Below the pieces are notes generated by a model. That model made no database searches. It worked only from the letters and a program-made list of their open reading frames with translations, and was not told the origin of the DNA. Shown here piece by piece: positions 19,887 through 28,181 of a stretch of DNA of 64,000 bases. The position numbers and the translations under genes were made by a program. The stretch is from Cedecea selenatireducens (GTDB lineage Bacteria > Pseudomonadota > Gammaproteobacteria > Enterobacterales > Enterobacteriaceae): assembly GCF_042138895.1 (NCBI RefSeq), contig NZ_JBHIKW010000016.1, positions 1-64,000 of the forward strand, read 5' to 3'. Within the stretch, counting starts at the first letter, position 1. Every line of letters begins with the position of its first letter.

Positions 19887-21230
19887 TTATTTCAAATCAG
19901 GTAATTTCGACGCGGCATTTTTTTCTACTCCTGTCAGGGGTAATAAATTATCCACGGCAGCAGCGTAAATTACCGCGGCCTGCCAGCCGTCAAAATCAGC
20001 ATTAATTTGCGCATAGGCGGCCTGAAAAACATCCTGCTCTACGCTTAATAAATCATTAAGGCTGCGTTTGCTGAGCTTATATTCATTTTTATAAACTTCG
20101 CGGGCGCGCCGGGCGTTCTCTAACTGCAGCTTTCCCGCCGTCTCACGGCCTTTGGCCCCGTTCCAGTCGGCCATCGCCACCGACGCCTTCTGCAGCACGT
20201 CGAACTTGGCCTGTTCGACCTGAGAGGCCGCAATGCGCCTTGCGCCCTGTGCCTGCTCGACCTGGGCGGAAACCGCGCCGCCCTGATAGATAGGCGCATC
20301 CACGTTAAGCTGAATCTGGTCGTCCCAGTACGCGCTGTTGTTGGACTGGTAGCGCGTACGCCCGCCCCGCAGGCTTAGCGTCGGCCAGTGGCCTGATTTT
20401 GCTTTCTCTACGGCATATCCCGAGGATTCACGCATCGCCTCAGCGGCCAGCACGCTGGGGATCAGCGAGTAATCGATGTTGTCGAGCGGTGCCTGTTCCA
20501 GCGCCAGGCGCGCGGGCATGGCCTGATAGTTCGCGGCGCTTACGCCGGTTAGCACCGCCAGCCTGGCCTTTGCACTCTGTCCCGCGGCCAGGTACTGCTC
20601 CAGCGTCGAACGCATACCGGCGATGCGCGTCTGGGTTTGCAGCACGTCTGAACTTGAACTCAGCCCGGCATCAGCGCGCAGCTTTGCCATGGTGTTCACG
20701 TTTTGCAGCGCGGCGATACTCTCTTCCGTCGCCGCGACCAGCGCCTCGTTACGCTTCAGGTCGACATACGCCTGGGCGGTTTTTTCCGCCACGCCGGTTA
20801 GCGTCGCCATCAGCTGATAGCGGTAGCTTTCGCGCTGGCTTTGCTGCTGGCTGATGTTGCTGTTGGTTTTACCAAAGTCATACACCAGCTGAGTCAGGCT
20901 CAGTCCGTAGGCCGCCGAGTTCTTGAGCGAGCCGCTTGAGTCCGTGGTACGTGAGTGACCGGTACTGCCGTTGAGAGAAATCTGCGGCATCCAGGCGCTT
21001 CGGGCTTGATCAATCTGCGCCTGCCCAATACCGAACTGCGCCGCCTGCTGAGAGACGGACGGATCGCGGTCGAGCGCGAACAGAATACTTTCCCCCAGCG
21101 TCAGGGTTGACGCCTGCGCAATGCCGGGTGCCGTGGCCCAGGCCGGTGTCGGCGCGGCATTCACCTGCATGCCGCTACCGAGGCAAATAACGGCAAGGAT
21201 CATGGCTGGCAGGGAATAAGACTGAAGCAT
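19887..21230 (-). CDS. TolC-family outer membrane secretion factor
   Basis: This 447-residue protein is the dedicated outer-membrane channel of the type I system. It has a signal peptide (residues 1 to about 25, ending VNA) and two outer-membrane-efflux-type repeats with long amphipathic helices (for example QLVYDFGKTNSN and the matching APIYQGGAVSAQ half), as in TolC, LapE and BapB. It is the first gene of the operon, with 137 bp between its stop and the adhesin ATG. Having its own TolC suggests the system does not depend on the housekeeping TolC. Transcription probably starts in the AT-rich region upstream. Confidence 0.93.
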   Translation of the reverse strand: MLQSYSLPAMILAVICLGSGMQVNAAPTPAWATAPGIAQASTLTLGESILFALDRDPSVSQQAAQFGIGQAQIDQARSAWMPQISLNGSTGHSRTTDSSGSLKNSAAYGLSLTQLVYDFGKTNSNISQQQSQRESYRYQLMATLTGVAEKTAQAYVDLKRNEALVAATEESIAALQNVNTMAKLRADAGLSSSSDVLQTQTRIAGMRSTLEQYLAAGQSAKARLAVLTGVSAANYQAMPARLALEQAPLDNIDYSLIPSVLAAEAMRESSGYAVEKAKSGHWPTLSLRGGRTRYQSNNSAYWDDQIQLNVDAPIYQGGAVSAQVEQAQGARRIAASQVEQAKFDVLQKASVAMADWNGAKGRETAGKLQLENARRAREVYKNEYKLSKRSLNDLLSVEQDVFQAAYAQINADFDGWQAAVIYAAAVDNLLPLTGVEKNAASKLPDLK

Positions 21231-21687
21231 AGACGGCGATATCCTTATCCAACGTAATAATCTGGATGATGTTGTGCCGTCCTGTATTGGATATAAACAG
21301 GCACGGCTCGATAAATTATTTCTTTTAAACGGCTGTAATATTTAAATTTAAATACTCACAGCGTGGTTTTGCATTAATTTCATGAAACAATACGTTCTGA
21401 CTAAAAAGAGGTAGAAAACTATCCTTCGCTTTCGTTTCTTCTTAAAAAATGAAGGTCACAATTTCACTGCCTCTTAATATAAAGGCGACACGCAATATGA
21501 CTTATTTAATTCGGGGGATCAAACTGGCCCCATCCTTTTCCCGAATCGTTTGTAAGAAAAATCCTACCAAAGAAAATTTAACCTCACCAATCATTTATTG
21601 TTAACAGTGTGTTACTTAAAAGGAAGGGGCCGGGGCATAGCGATCGATAACCCCGACGAATGAATACATAAACACAAATAGCTAACA

Positions 21688-21731
21688 GTTATAATTCATA
21701 AGGTTATGGAACAGGCTTTGATTTACATCAA
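21688..21731 (-). promoter_or_regulatory. FNR box and -10 facing the type I secretion operon
   Basis: TTGATTTACATCAA at 21718-21731 is a perfect match to the FNR consensus TTGATNNNNATCAA. Read on the minus strand, TATAAC (21693-21688) lies downstream at the distance expected for a class II FNR-activated promoter, which would put the start near 21681 and the box centre near -43. The mRNA leader before the tolC-like gene would then be about 450 nt. The site is seen; its use in this direction is inference. Confidence 0.6.
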
Positions 21732-21917
21732 TTTTACATTTCGGGGAAATATGCCGATAAATCCGGGCTGCTCATTTTTGGTTGTTTTTCCATAAATGTT
21801 ACATTGCCGTAAGTTTTACGCAAAATAAGGTCGCATGGACAAATGTGTGCCCGAAGAGATAGTCACTTAACGCAAATACTTCATGACTAAAATAGCGCCT
21901 TCTTGACAAAAAAATGC

Positions 21918-21944
21918 AAAAAAAAGACCGGGAAAACCCGGTCT
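21918..21944 (-). terminator. Rho-independent terminator after feaB
   Basis: An 8-bp perfect stem AGACCGGG/CCCGGTCT with a 4-nt loop is followed on the minus strand by a run of seven or more T. It lies about 130 bp beyond the feaB stop and separates feaB from the secretion operon. Confidence 0.9.
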
Positions 21945-22076
21945 GAAGGTAGCAACATTTATTATCATGATTAATGGTCAAGATCGGACAACGATCTCCC
22001 CTCGCGGGAGGGGGACCATCAGATTACCAGCGACAGATAATTCCGGGCCGTGATAAGCGCCGAAATGTGCTCACAT

Positions 22077-23579
22077 TCAGTAACGCACGCAAACCGTTTT
22101 GGTTTCGGTATAGGCGTCGAGCCAGTCGGGGCCAAAATCGCGGCCTGTGCCTGACTGCTTCATGCCACCGAAGGGCATGTTGGCATCGATAAGCGTGTGG
22201 CTGTTTACCCAAACCGTACCGGCCTGAATGCGCCCGGTATACTGCATTGCCGCCTGCAGGCTGTTGGTCCACAGGCTCGCCGTAAGGCCGTAGTCGCTGT
22301 CGTTAGCCAGCCGCAACGCTTCTTCCGCATCCGCCACCCGCACGAGGTTGACCACCGGGCCAAAGACCTCTTCTTTGGTGAGCCGCAGGCTGGCTGAAGG
22401 GTTTACCACCAGCGTCGGCGCAATGTAGTAGCCGCTGCCCTGCGGGCCTGGATTGCCGGAGATAAGTTCAGCCCGCTGCTCCTCTGCCTGGGCCAGATAA
22501 CCGGCGACTTTTTGCTGCTGAACCTTCGAAACTAACGGGTTGATATGGGCAGCCGGATCCATGCCCGCCCCTACCTGCAGTGATTTCACCGCCTGCTCAA
22601 AACCACTCACCAGCGTGTCGAACAGCGGCGCCTCGATATAAATCCGCGAGCTGGCGGCACACACCTGCCCTTGATTGAGGAAACTGCCCGCCATTAAGCC
22701 TTCAATGACCATTGCCGGGTCGGCATCTTTCAGCACGATAGCCGGGTTTTTGCCCCCCAGCTCCAGCGTTACGCGCGTTAACCTGTCTGCCGCCGCTCTG
22801 GCGATGCCCTTTCCCGTCGCGGTCGAACCGGTAAAGCTGACCTTGGCAATCAGCGGATGTTCGGTCAGCGCTTTGCCACAGCCCGCGCCGCTGCCTGTCA
22901 CCACGTTGAATACGCCGTCCGGTACGCCAGCCTCGGTCGCCAGCTCCGCCATGCGCAGCAGCGTCAGCGGCGTGGTTTCCGAAGGCTTAACGACAATAGA
23001 ACAGCCTGCGGCCAGGGCCGGCATCACTTTCCACATGCCAATCAGCAACGGGAAGTTCCACGGTACTATGCCCGCCACAACGCCAACCGGCTCTTTGCGC
23101 GTCCACGCCTGATAGCGTGCGCCTTCCGGCATAGGAATAGACACATCGAGCGTCTGGCCGCTGATTTTCGTCGTCAGGCCTGCGGTATAACGCATCCAGT
23201 TCAGCGTGCAGCCAACCTCAAACGCGCGGGAAATGTTGATGGACTTGCCCTGTTCAAGCGTCTCAAGCTGCGCCAGCTGTTCCGTATTTTGCTCAAGCAG
23301 ATCTGCGAAACGCAGCAGGACTCTTTCTCGCCCGGCAGGCAGCATATTAGCCCATACGCCGCGGCTAAACGCACGCCAGGCAGACGTTACCGCCCGGTCA
23401 ACATCCGCCACACTGGCATCGGCGCTGCTGGAAATCTGTTGCCCGTCTGCAGGGTTAAAAACCGGTAGACGCGCTTCGCTGTCAGACTCCTGCCAGCCGC
23501 CGTCAATGTAAAGCCCATGAGAACGCTGAAGAAACTGGCGTACATTGCCCAGCACGCTTACCGTTTCTGGCTCAGTCAT
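22077..23579 (-). CDS. feaB: Phenylacetaldehyde dehydrogenase
   Basis: This 500-residue aldehyde dehydrogenase oxidises phenylacetaldehyde to phenylacetate with NAD+. It shows the family NAD-site segment FTGSTATGKGIA, the catalytic glutamate in LELGGKNP (near 271) and the catalytic cysteine in NQGQVCAAS (near 306). Length matches E. coli FeaB. It is divergent from feaR, the usual neighbour and activator. In E. coli the amine oxidase gene tynA, which makes the substrate aldehyde, lies beside feaB; here that side is occupied by the adhesin locus, so the aldehyde must come from another source or from a tynA elsewhere. Assignment rests on similarity plus the feaR pairing. Confidence 0.92.
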   Translation of the reverse strand: MTEPETVSVLGNVRQFLQRSHGLYIDGGWQESDSEARLPVFNPADGQQISSSADASVADVDRAVTSAWRAFSRGVWANMLPAGRERVLLRFADLLEQNTEQLAQLETLEQGKSINISRAFEVGCTLNWMRYTAGLTTKISGQTLDVSIPMPEGARYQAWTRKEPVGVVAGIVPWNFPLLIGMWKVMPALAAGCSIVVKPSETTPLTLLRMAELATEAGVPDGVFNVVTGSGAGCGKALTEHPLIAKVSFTGSTATGKGIARAAADRLTRVTLELGGKNPAIVLKDADPAMVIEGLMAGSFLNQGQVCAASSRIYIEAPLFDTLVSGFEQAVKSLQVGAGMDPAAHINPLVSKVQQQKVAGYLAQAEEQRAELISGNPGPQGSGYYIAPTLVVNPSASLRLTKEEVFGPVVNLVRVADAEEALRLANDSDYGLTASLWTNSLQAAMQYTGRIQAGTVWVNSHTLIDANMPFGGMKQSGTGRDFGPDWLDAYTETKTVCVRY

Positions 23580-23677
23580 AGCATCTCCTTATCAAGGTCA
23601 TTATCGTGTAGCCCCCCTTCATTCTAGGCGTTATGTTGAGGTTAGGGTTTTCTGCGGCTGACATTCGCTTTGTTGGC

Positions 23678-23693
23678 TGTGACACGCTACACA
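23678..23693. promoter_or_regulatory. Candidate CRP site between feaB and feaR
   Basis: TGTGACACGCTACACA fits the CRP pattern TGTGA-N6-TCACA with one mismatch in the right arm. It lies in the 190-bp divergent intergenic region and would suit catabolite control of an aromatic-amine pathway. No experimental support is visible. Confidence 0.45.
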
Positions 23694-23769
23694 AATGTTG
23701 ATGATGATTCTTTTTTTGAATCACGTTTACCTATAGTTATTGGCTTCGGGCGGCGATAAGTGAGGATCT

Positions 23770-24684
23770 ATGGCGGAAAGACAACACAACGAGCGATTCG
23801 AAAAATGGCTGGAGAAGGTGAATGTCGCATGTGGTCGTTTCTCGGGCGCGGCGCTGGAGCAAGGGTTTCACGGCAGCCTGAGGGAGCATCTTGCCCATGC
23901 CATTAAACTCAGCGTGGTAGAGATTAATCAGGCTCGTTTGCTGAGAACAAGCCGCGAAGTCGCCCAAAGTAACGACGCCTGGTTCTATACCGTCTTCCAG
24001 CTGGAGGGCGAAGCCGTGATGGAGCAAGGGGAAAACCAGGCCGTGCTCGGCCAGGGAGATATCACGCTTATCGACGCCTCACGCCCCAGCTGTTTTACCT
24101 ATACCCACGGGGCGAAGCAGGTTTCGCTGTTGCTGCCCCGTCACCTGCTGGAGCAGCACCTGCGTCTGGGGGAAATCCCCTGCGCGCAAAGGCTCCCGGC
24201 CGAAATGCCGATGGTCCGCCTCAGCCACGGCCTGCTGCGTGAAAGCATGGGCAGCGACGGCCTGACCGGCGGAGAAAGTGAAGCCACGCTTGAGGCGATT
24301 GCCTGTCTGCTTGCTCCGGCGCTGACCCGGCACAGCCTGCCGCATTCAAAGCGCGATCGCCATCTGCAAAAAGTAATGACGCTGATTGACGAACATATTC
24401 AGTCGGAAACCCTGCGCCCGGAGTGGATTGCCGCCGAGTCCGGGATGTCGGTGCGAAGCCTCTATCGCCTGTTTGCCGATAAAGGCCTGGTGGTGGCTCA
24501 GTACATCAAAAACCGGCGGCTCGATCTCTGCGCCCAGGCGCTACGTACGGCGAGCCACAGCGAGAAGCTGGCAGGCATTGGCTACAGCTGGGGATTTGCC
24601 GATCACAGCCATTTTTCAACGGCGTTCAAAGGCAGGTTTGGTGTATCTCCGGGGGAGTATCGCAAGCGCTTTCAGGCGGCCTGA
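23770..24684 (+). CDS. feaR: AraC-family activator of phenylethylamine/tyramine catabolism
   Basis: This 304-residue regulator has an N-terminal AraC-binding-like domain and a C-terminal pair of helix-turn-helix motifs (ESGMSVRSLYRLFADKG and the GFADHSHFSTAFKGRFGVSP segment). E. coli FeaR has nearly the same length and activates tynA and feaB. It is divergent from feaB across 190 bp, and GAGGATCT before the ATG supports the start. With no tynA in view, feaB is the obvious local target. Its 3' end runs into a CCCTCTCC-type palindromic repeat shared with the convergent ydbL. Confidence 0.92.
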   Translation: MAERQHNERFEKWLEKVNVACGRFSGAALEQGFHGSLREHLAHAIKLSVVEINQARLLRTSREVAQSNDAWFYTVFQLEGEAVMEQGENQAVLGQGDITLIDASRPSCFTYTHGAKQVSLLLPRHLLEQHLRLGEIPCAQRLPAEMPMVRLSHGLLRESMGSDGLTGGESEATLEAIACLLAPALTRHSLPHSKRDRHLQKVMTLIDEHIQSETLRPEWIAAESGMSVRSLYRLFADKGLVVAQYIKNRRLDLCAQALRTASHSEKLAGIGYSWGFADHSHFSTAFKGRFGVSPGEYRKRFQAA

Positions 24685-24690
24685 AAGGTA

Positions 24691-24788
24691 ACCCTCACCC
24701 CAGCCCTCTCCCCAAAGGGGCGAGGGAGAAAACAAAAGCTATGGGAAACATTGTTTATTCCCTCTCCCTTCCAGGGAGAGGGGGAATA
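24691..24788. repeat. Palindromic intergenic repeat, copy A (feaR/ydbL)
   Basis: The segment starts CCCTCACCCCAGCCCTCTCC and ends with a CCCTCTCCCTTCCAGGGAGAGG-type palindrome, given here by its arms only (CCCTCTCC and GGAGAGGG). It sits between two convergent genes, where it may stop or stabilise transcripts. Copies B, C and a short copy D occur in this window. Confidence 0.85.
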
Positions 24789-24797
24789 GACATAAAG

Positions 24798-25121
24798 CTA
24801 TTTCTTCATCCACTGCCCGTTCAGGCCGCGCACGTATTCCCCGGCGGGCGCTCTGTCCACCAGTTTTTGCCCCGCCAGCCGCGCGACTTCGTTGATTGAG
24901 ACATTATTGGTGTCCGCCAGCTGCTGATAATGCTGAGCGCGGCCTTCATTGATGCTTTTCACCAGCGCCAGCGTGTCTGGGTCCTGCTTAATCGGCGCGA
25001 TATAGCCGCTGAGCGTTTCGCCTACCCGGCCTTGTTCACGAGCTTCGCTCAGGGTGAGCGCCATCGCTGACGCGCTGAAGAACAGGCCGGCCAGCAGCAC
25101 GCCTTTAATCATTGATTTCAT
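24798..25121 (-). CDS. ydbL: YdbL, periplasmic DUF1318 protein
   Basis: This 107-residue protein has a signal peptide (about residues 1-21, ending SAMA) and a small domain ending AGEYVRGLNGQWMKK. It belongs to the YdbL (DUF1318) family. In E. coli YdbL acts in the periplasm with YdbH and YnbE, where it is reported to modulate their multimeric assembly. It is the last gene of ydbH-ynbE-ydbL, 14 bp after ynbE, and this gene order matches E. coli. Confidence 0.92.
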   Translation of the reverse strand: MKSMIKGVLLAGLFFSASAMALTLSEAREQGRVGETLSGYIAPIKQDPDTLALVKSINEGRAQHYQQLADTNNVSINEVARLAGQKLVDRAPAGEYVRGLNGQWMKK

Positions 25122-25135
25122 CGCCGTTCCCCTAA

Positions 25136-25327
25136 TCAGAACAAATCGCTACGGTTTTTAAGCAGGCTTTCGACGTCTTTATCCACCTTGATGCGGATCT
25201 CGTGTTCGATTTTAACGTTCATATTGATGGTTATCGGCTCTTTGGGCGCGGCCACTTCGATGCGCGGCGTGCACCCCGCCAGCATCAGGGCCATCGATGC
25301 CAGCAGCGCGGCGGTAAAGTATTTCAT
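25136..25327 (-). CDS. ynbE: YnbE, outer membrane lipoprotein
   Basis: This 63-residue protein has a lipoprotein signal with lipobox LAGC (lipidated Cys19). The mature part is rich in beta-prone alternating residues (ITINMNVKIEHEIRIKV). In E. coli YnbE multimerises and joins the C-terminus of YdbH to form a bridge for phospholipid transport to the outer membrane. Its start overlaps the ydbH stop by 4 bp, so the two are probably translationally coupled. Confidence 0.93.
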   Translation of the reverse strand: MKYFTAALLASMALMLAGCTPRIEVAAPKEPITINMNVKIEHEIRIKVDKDVESLLKNRSDLF

Positions 25328-27969
25328 TTGGGTTCCTCACAGGCTTCACCGGGTCGGGCGCAGCGAGCTGTTGGCAGCGCGGCGTTCTCTTCCAGCCAGG
25401 TTTGTAAATTATCGCCAAAGCGTAAACTGCGCCACAGGGTAAACAGGTTTTCCTGATGGGTATAGTTGAGATTGACGGTGTTGGTTTTGCCCTCGACGTG
25501 GCTAATGCCGGTCACGCTTGAACGCATCCTGACGACGCCGAGGTTATCCAGATCGATTTGGGTCCAGGAGCGTGATATTTCCATATAGCGCAGCCAGTTG
25601 ATGGCCGCGCCCGCCGCCATGTTGTTGTCGACGATGGCGTCCGCCATGTCTTTATCCATGCGGAAGGTCATCGGCCCCGGGTTGGTCAGCCAGCCGTCTT
25701 TGATAATCCACTGCGGATGGTTGAGCCACAGCGGCAGCGCGCCGTTGAAGCGCCCGGACATGCTGAACTGTTTAGGGTTAATCGCCGTTACCAGCTGGCT
25801 GGAAGACAGCCCTGTCAGGCGCAAGAGCGCCGCGTCACGCTGCGGCATGCGCAATTGCTGCATTGAAATTTTGCCCCCGAGCACATCCGCGCTGACGTTG
25901 GTCAGCAGCAACGGCTGTTGCTCGCTCCACGGATACCAGCCTTCCAGATCGGCGGTAATGTTCTGCGCCGCTATCTGGTTGCGCACTTCGGCGATACGCA
26001 ACGTCACCGGCCCGCGGGTGCCAAGGTGCCAGGTAGAATCGCTAAAGCGGAACGGCAGCACGAAGTCGACGCCGTTAATCTGGTTGTCGGGCATCCAGAC
26101 GCTGCCGCTTTTCACCACGCCGTGGCCTCCGGCCTCGAAGCCTTGTTCTGCGGCGGCGGAGAAGGCAACCTGGGCGTACAGATCGCCGCCCTTGAGATCC
26201 ATTTTCCAGTCAGCCGGCAGCAAAGGCTGGAACACGGTGAGCGTTTGTTTTGGCCACCAGGCATTGCCGCGCAGGCGCTCTCCGTCCCAGCGCCCCACTA
26301 CGCGCACCGGGCCAATCTTCCCGGCATGCAGATTGCCCTTGAACAGGAAAGAGGTCGGGTTTTGCCCATCTACGCTGAACTTAAGCGTTGAAGGCGGCAA
26401 GGTGCTGCCGCCGCTAAAGGTGGTGGCGCCTGCATCAAGCGAGAAGTCGCCGTTAAAGGTCTCTTTTTGTTCGTCACGCTCCCAGCGCAGCGGCTTGTCC
26501 AACACCAGGCGAGGTTTGGACATCAGCATCGAGCCGTACTGAAGTTTGTCGAAGCCGGTTGACAGCGAACTCAGCTCGATGGCGCTGTCCCGCCACTCGC
26601 CAAGCCCGCGCACGTCCCATTTAGCCTGCATCGGCCTGAAGCTGCCCTTACCCCAGTAACGCCACTGCCACAGCCCGGCGTCCGGCAGGAAGTCGTTCGC
26701 CCTGCCGTCAAGGTGAAGCTCAACGGCTCCCATTTCATTATCGTGGGCACGAAGAATAGCCTGCAGCCTGCCGTCCACGCCTTTACTGGAAACGCGTACG
26801 CCCGCCAGCGGCCAGCGCACGTCGTCGATGTTCAGGGTTTCAATGAGGCGCCCGCGAGAACGCAGCAGCGCGCCGGGCTGGAACAACAGCGCCGGGTCGG
26901 TCAAGGCACCCGTTAGCTGCCCCGGCAGCACTGCGTAAAAAATCAGCCGATCCTGCTTCGCCTCGCCGGTAAGCTGCAGCGGCAAGGCGCTGTCGGTCAG
27001 GCTGAGTTTGCCGGGGCCGAAGTTTAACACGGCGTTGCCCTTCCCGGCTGCGCCCTGGGTCAGCACGTTCATGCGCCCGGTAAATACCGCGTTATCCAGC
27101 CCGTCCTGCCAGTTTTCAACTTTCAGCGTCAGCCCGCCGCCCAGCGGGAAACCTTCATAAGGCCAGCGCCACTGCCCGGCGTCAATGTCAAAGGCCTTTT
27201 CACTCAGACGCCAGGGAATGTTCAGCAGCGGCGCCTCGTCGCCTAGAGATTTTTTGACCGTCAAAGTCCCTGCATTTGTGTGCCAGTTAAGGGCGACGTT
27301 CAGCCTGTCCGGCTCCTGCGGAATTTGCAGCTGGGTCGCAACCTGGCCGTCCGTTGGCAGGCCATCTGGCACTAACGGCAGCGTTAAGTCGCCGACCAGC
27401 TCAAGCGGCGGAAGCCCTTCAAACGCTCCAACTTTCAGTTCACTGACCCGCAGGTTTTGCCCTTTGAGGGTGGCGGAAAGCGTGAGCAATTTGCCCTGAT
27501 AATCCAGCTGTTGCTGCCGCGGCGTGAGCGAGAGATGCAGCGCTCCCGCGTATTGCAGCCACGGGGTAACGTTAAGCTGGTCGATAGTCAGCCAGGTGTT
27601 CGGCAGCATTTTCTGCCATTCTTCAAGGGTACGCGGCGCGGCAGGCGCAGAGTCCTCCGCCGGGATTTTGCTGATGCAGTCGGGGTTCAGGTTGAGCGCG
27701 GCGAGATGCAGCCGCCAGCGGCTCGGATGGCTGAGGGTCGCATCCTTAAGGCTTGCAAGCTCGCACTCCCCGGCAAGATAGCGAAGATCGGGAATCACAA
27801 TCGCGCCGTTATGCAGGCGTGGGCTGGCCTCCATGGCGATACGCGTCCCCTGAGGCAGCCAGATACCGGCGAGCGTTGGCAGCCAGTGGGCCACCGTGAG
27901 CAGCAGCGACAGCGGCAATAGAATGAGCGCAAGCAGCAGGGCTAGAGCGGCTTTGTATTTACCCTTCAT
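25324..27969 (-). CDS. ydbH: YdbH, AsmA-like intermembrane phospholipid transporter
   Basis: This 881-residue protein is an AsmA-like membrane-anchored bridge. It has an N-terminal membrane segment (about residues 8-30) followed by a long beta-rich periplasmic region and a C-terminal DUF3971-like part. In E. coli YdbH acts redundantly with TamB and YhdP in moving phospholipids from the inner to the outer membrane. Length is within two residues of the E. coli protein. It heads the ydbH-ynbE-ydbL operon and is divergent from ldhA across 212 bp. Confidence 0.93.
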   Translation of the reverse strand: MKGKYKAALALLLALILLPLSLLLTVAHWLPTLAGIWLPQGTRIAMEASPRLHNGAIVIPDLRYLAGECELASLKDATLSHPSRWRLHLAALNLNPDCISKIPAEDSAPAAPRTLEEWQKMLPNTWLTIDQLNVTPWLQYAGALHLSLTPRQQQLDYQGKLLTLSATLKGQNLRVSELKVGAFEGLPPLELVGDLTLPLVPDGLPTDGQVATQLQIPQEPDRLNVALNWHTNAGTLTVKKSLGDEAPLLNIPWRLSEKAFDIDAGQWRWPYEGFPLGGGLTLKVENWQDGLDNAVFTGRMNVLTQGAAGKGNAVLNFGPGKLSLTDSALPLQLTGEAKQDRLIFYAVLPGQLTGALTDPALLFQPGALLRSRGRLIETLNIDDVRWPLAGVRVSSKGVDGRLQAILRAHDNEMGAVELHLDGRANDFLPDAGLWQWRYWGKGSFRPMQAKWDVRGLGEWRDSAIELSSLSTGFDKLQYGSMLMSKPRLVLDKPLRWERDEQKETFNGDFSLDAGATTFSGGSTLPPSTLKFSVDGQNPTSFLFKGNLHAGKIGPVRVVGRWDGERLRGNAWWPKQTLTVFQPLLPADWKMDLKGGDLYAQVAFSAAAEQGFEAGGHGVVKSGSVWMPDNQINGVDFVLPFRFSDSTWHLGTRGPVTLRIAEVRNQIAAQNITADLEGWYPWSEQQPLLLTNVSADVLGGKISMQQLRMPQRDAALLRLTGLSSSQLVTAINPKQFSMSGRFNGALPLWLNHPQWIIKDGWLTNPGPMTFRMDKDMADAIVDNNMAAGAAINWLRYMEISRSWTQIDLDNLGVVRMRSSVTGISHVEGKTNTVNLNYTHQENLFTLWRSLRFGDNLQTWLEENAALPTARCARPGEACEEPK

Positions 27970-28102
27970 GGGTGGTTAATATCCTGATTCAGCGACAATT
28001 TAAGCCGAAATATGTCATTATTCTGGCACGATTCAGGCCGGGCGTGAAGGCAGCGGCTGCATTAAGCATAGTCTGCCCGGAAAGTGAAATAGTCACCTGC
28101 CG

Positions 28103-28131
28103 TTAAAATTTCAGTTTATAAATTGTATGAT
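28103..28131 (+). promoter_or_regulatory. Candidate sigma-70 promoter of ldhA
   Basis: TTAAAA (28103-28108) and TATGAT (28126-28131) are separated by 17 bp, 50 bp before the ldhA start codon. Both hexamers deviate from consensus but spacing is ideal and the surrounding DNA is AT-rich. Confidence 0.5.
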
Positions 28132-28181
28132 TATTTTAAGCATGATAATTTTAGAACCAACCCTTTCTGGAGATAAGTCTT

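Larger units (their letters stand above)
21231..22076. other. AT-rich 846-bp intergenic region upstream of the secretion operon
   Basis: No convincing gene lies here. A 60-codon minus-strand frame (21799-21981) runs through the feaB terminator, and a 35-codon plus-strand frame near 21497 has only a poor ribosome site. The stretch holds the feaB terminator, a perfect FNR box, a plausible -10 facing the tolC-like gene, and an imperfectly spaced inverted repeat ATTCGGG/CCCGAAT (21509-21546). It is much more AT-rich than the flanking genes, as is common at silencer-controlled surface-structure promoters. Confidence 0.7.

Noticed and set aside
21497..21604. A 35-codon plus-strand frame starting MTYLIRGIKL
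   Set aside because: The only Shine-Dalgarno-like sequence is too far from the ATG, and an inverted repeat runs through the frame.
21799..21981. A 60-codon minus-strand frame upstream of the secretion operon
   Set aside because: It contains the feaB terminator within its coding region and has no recognisable features or ribosome site.
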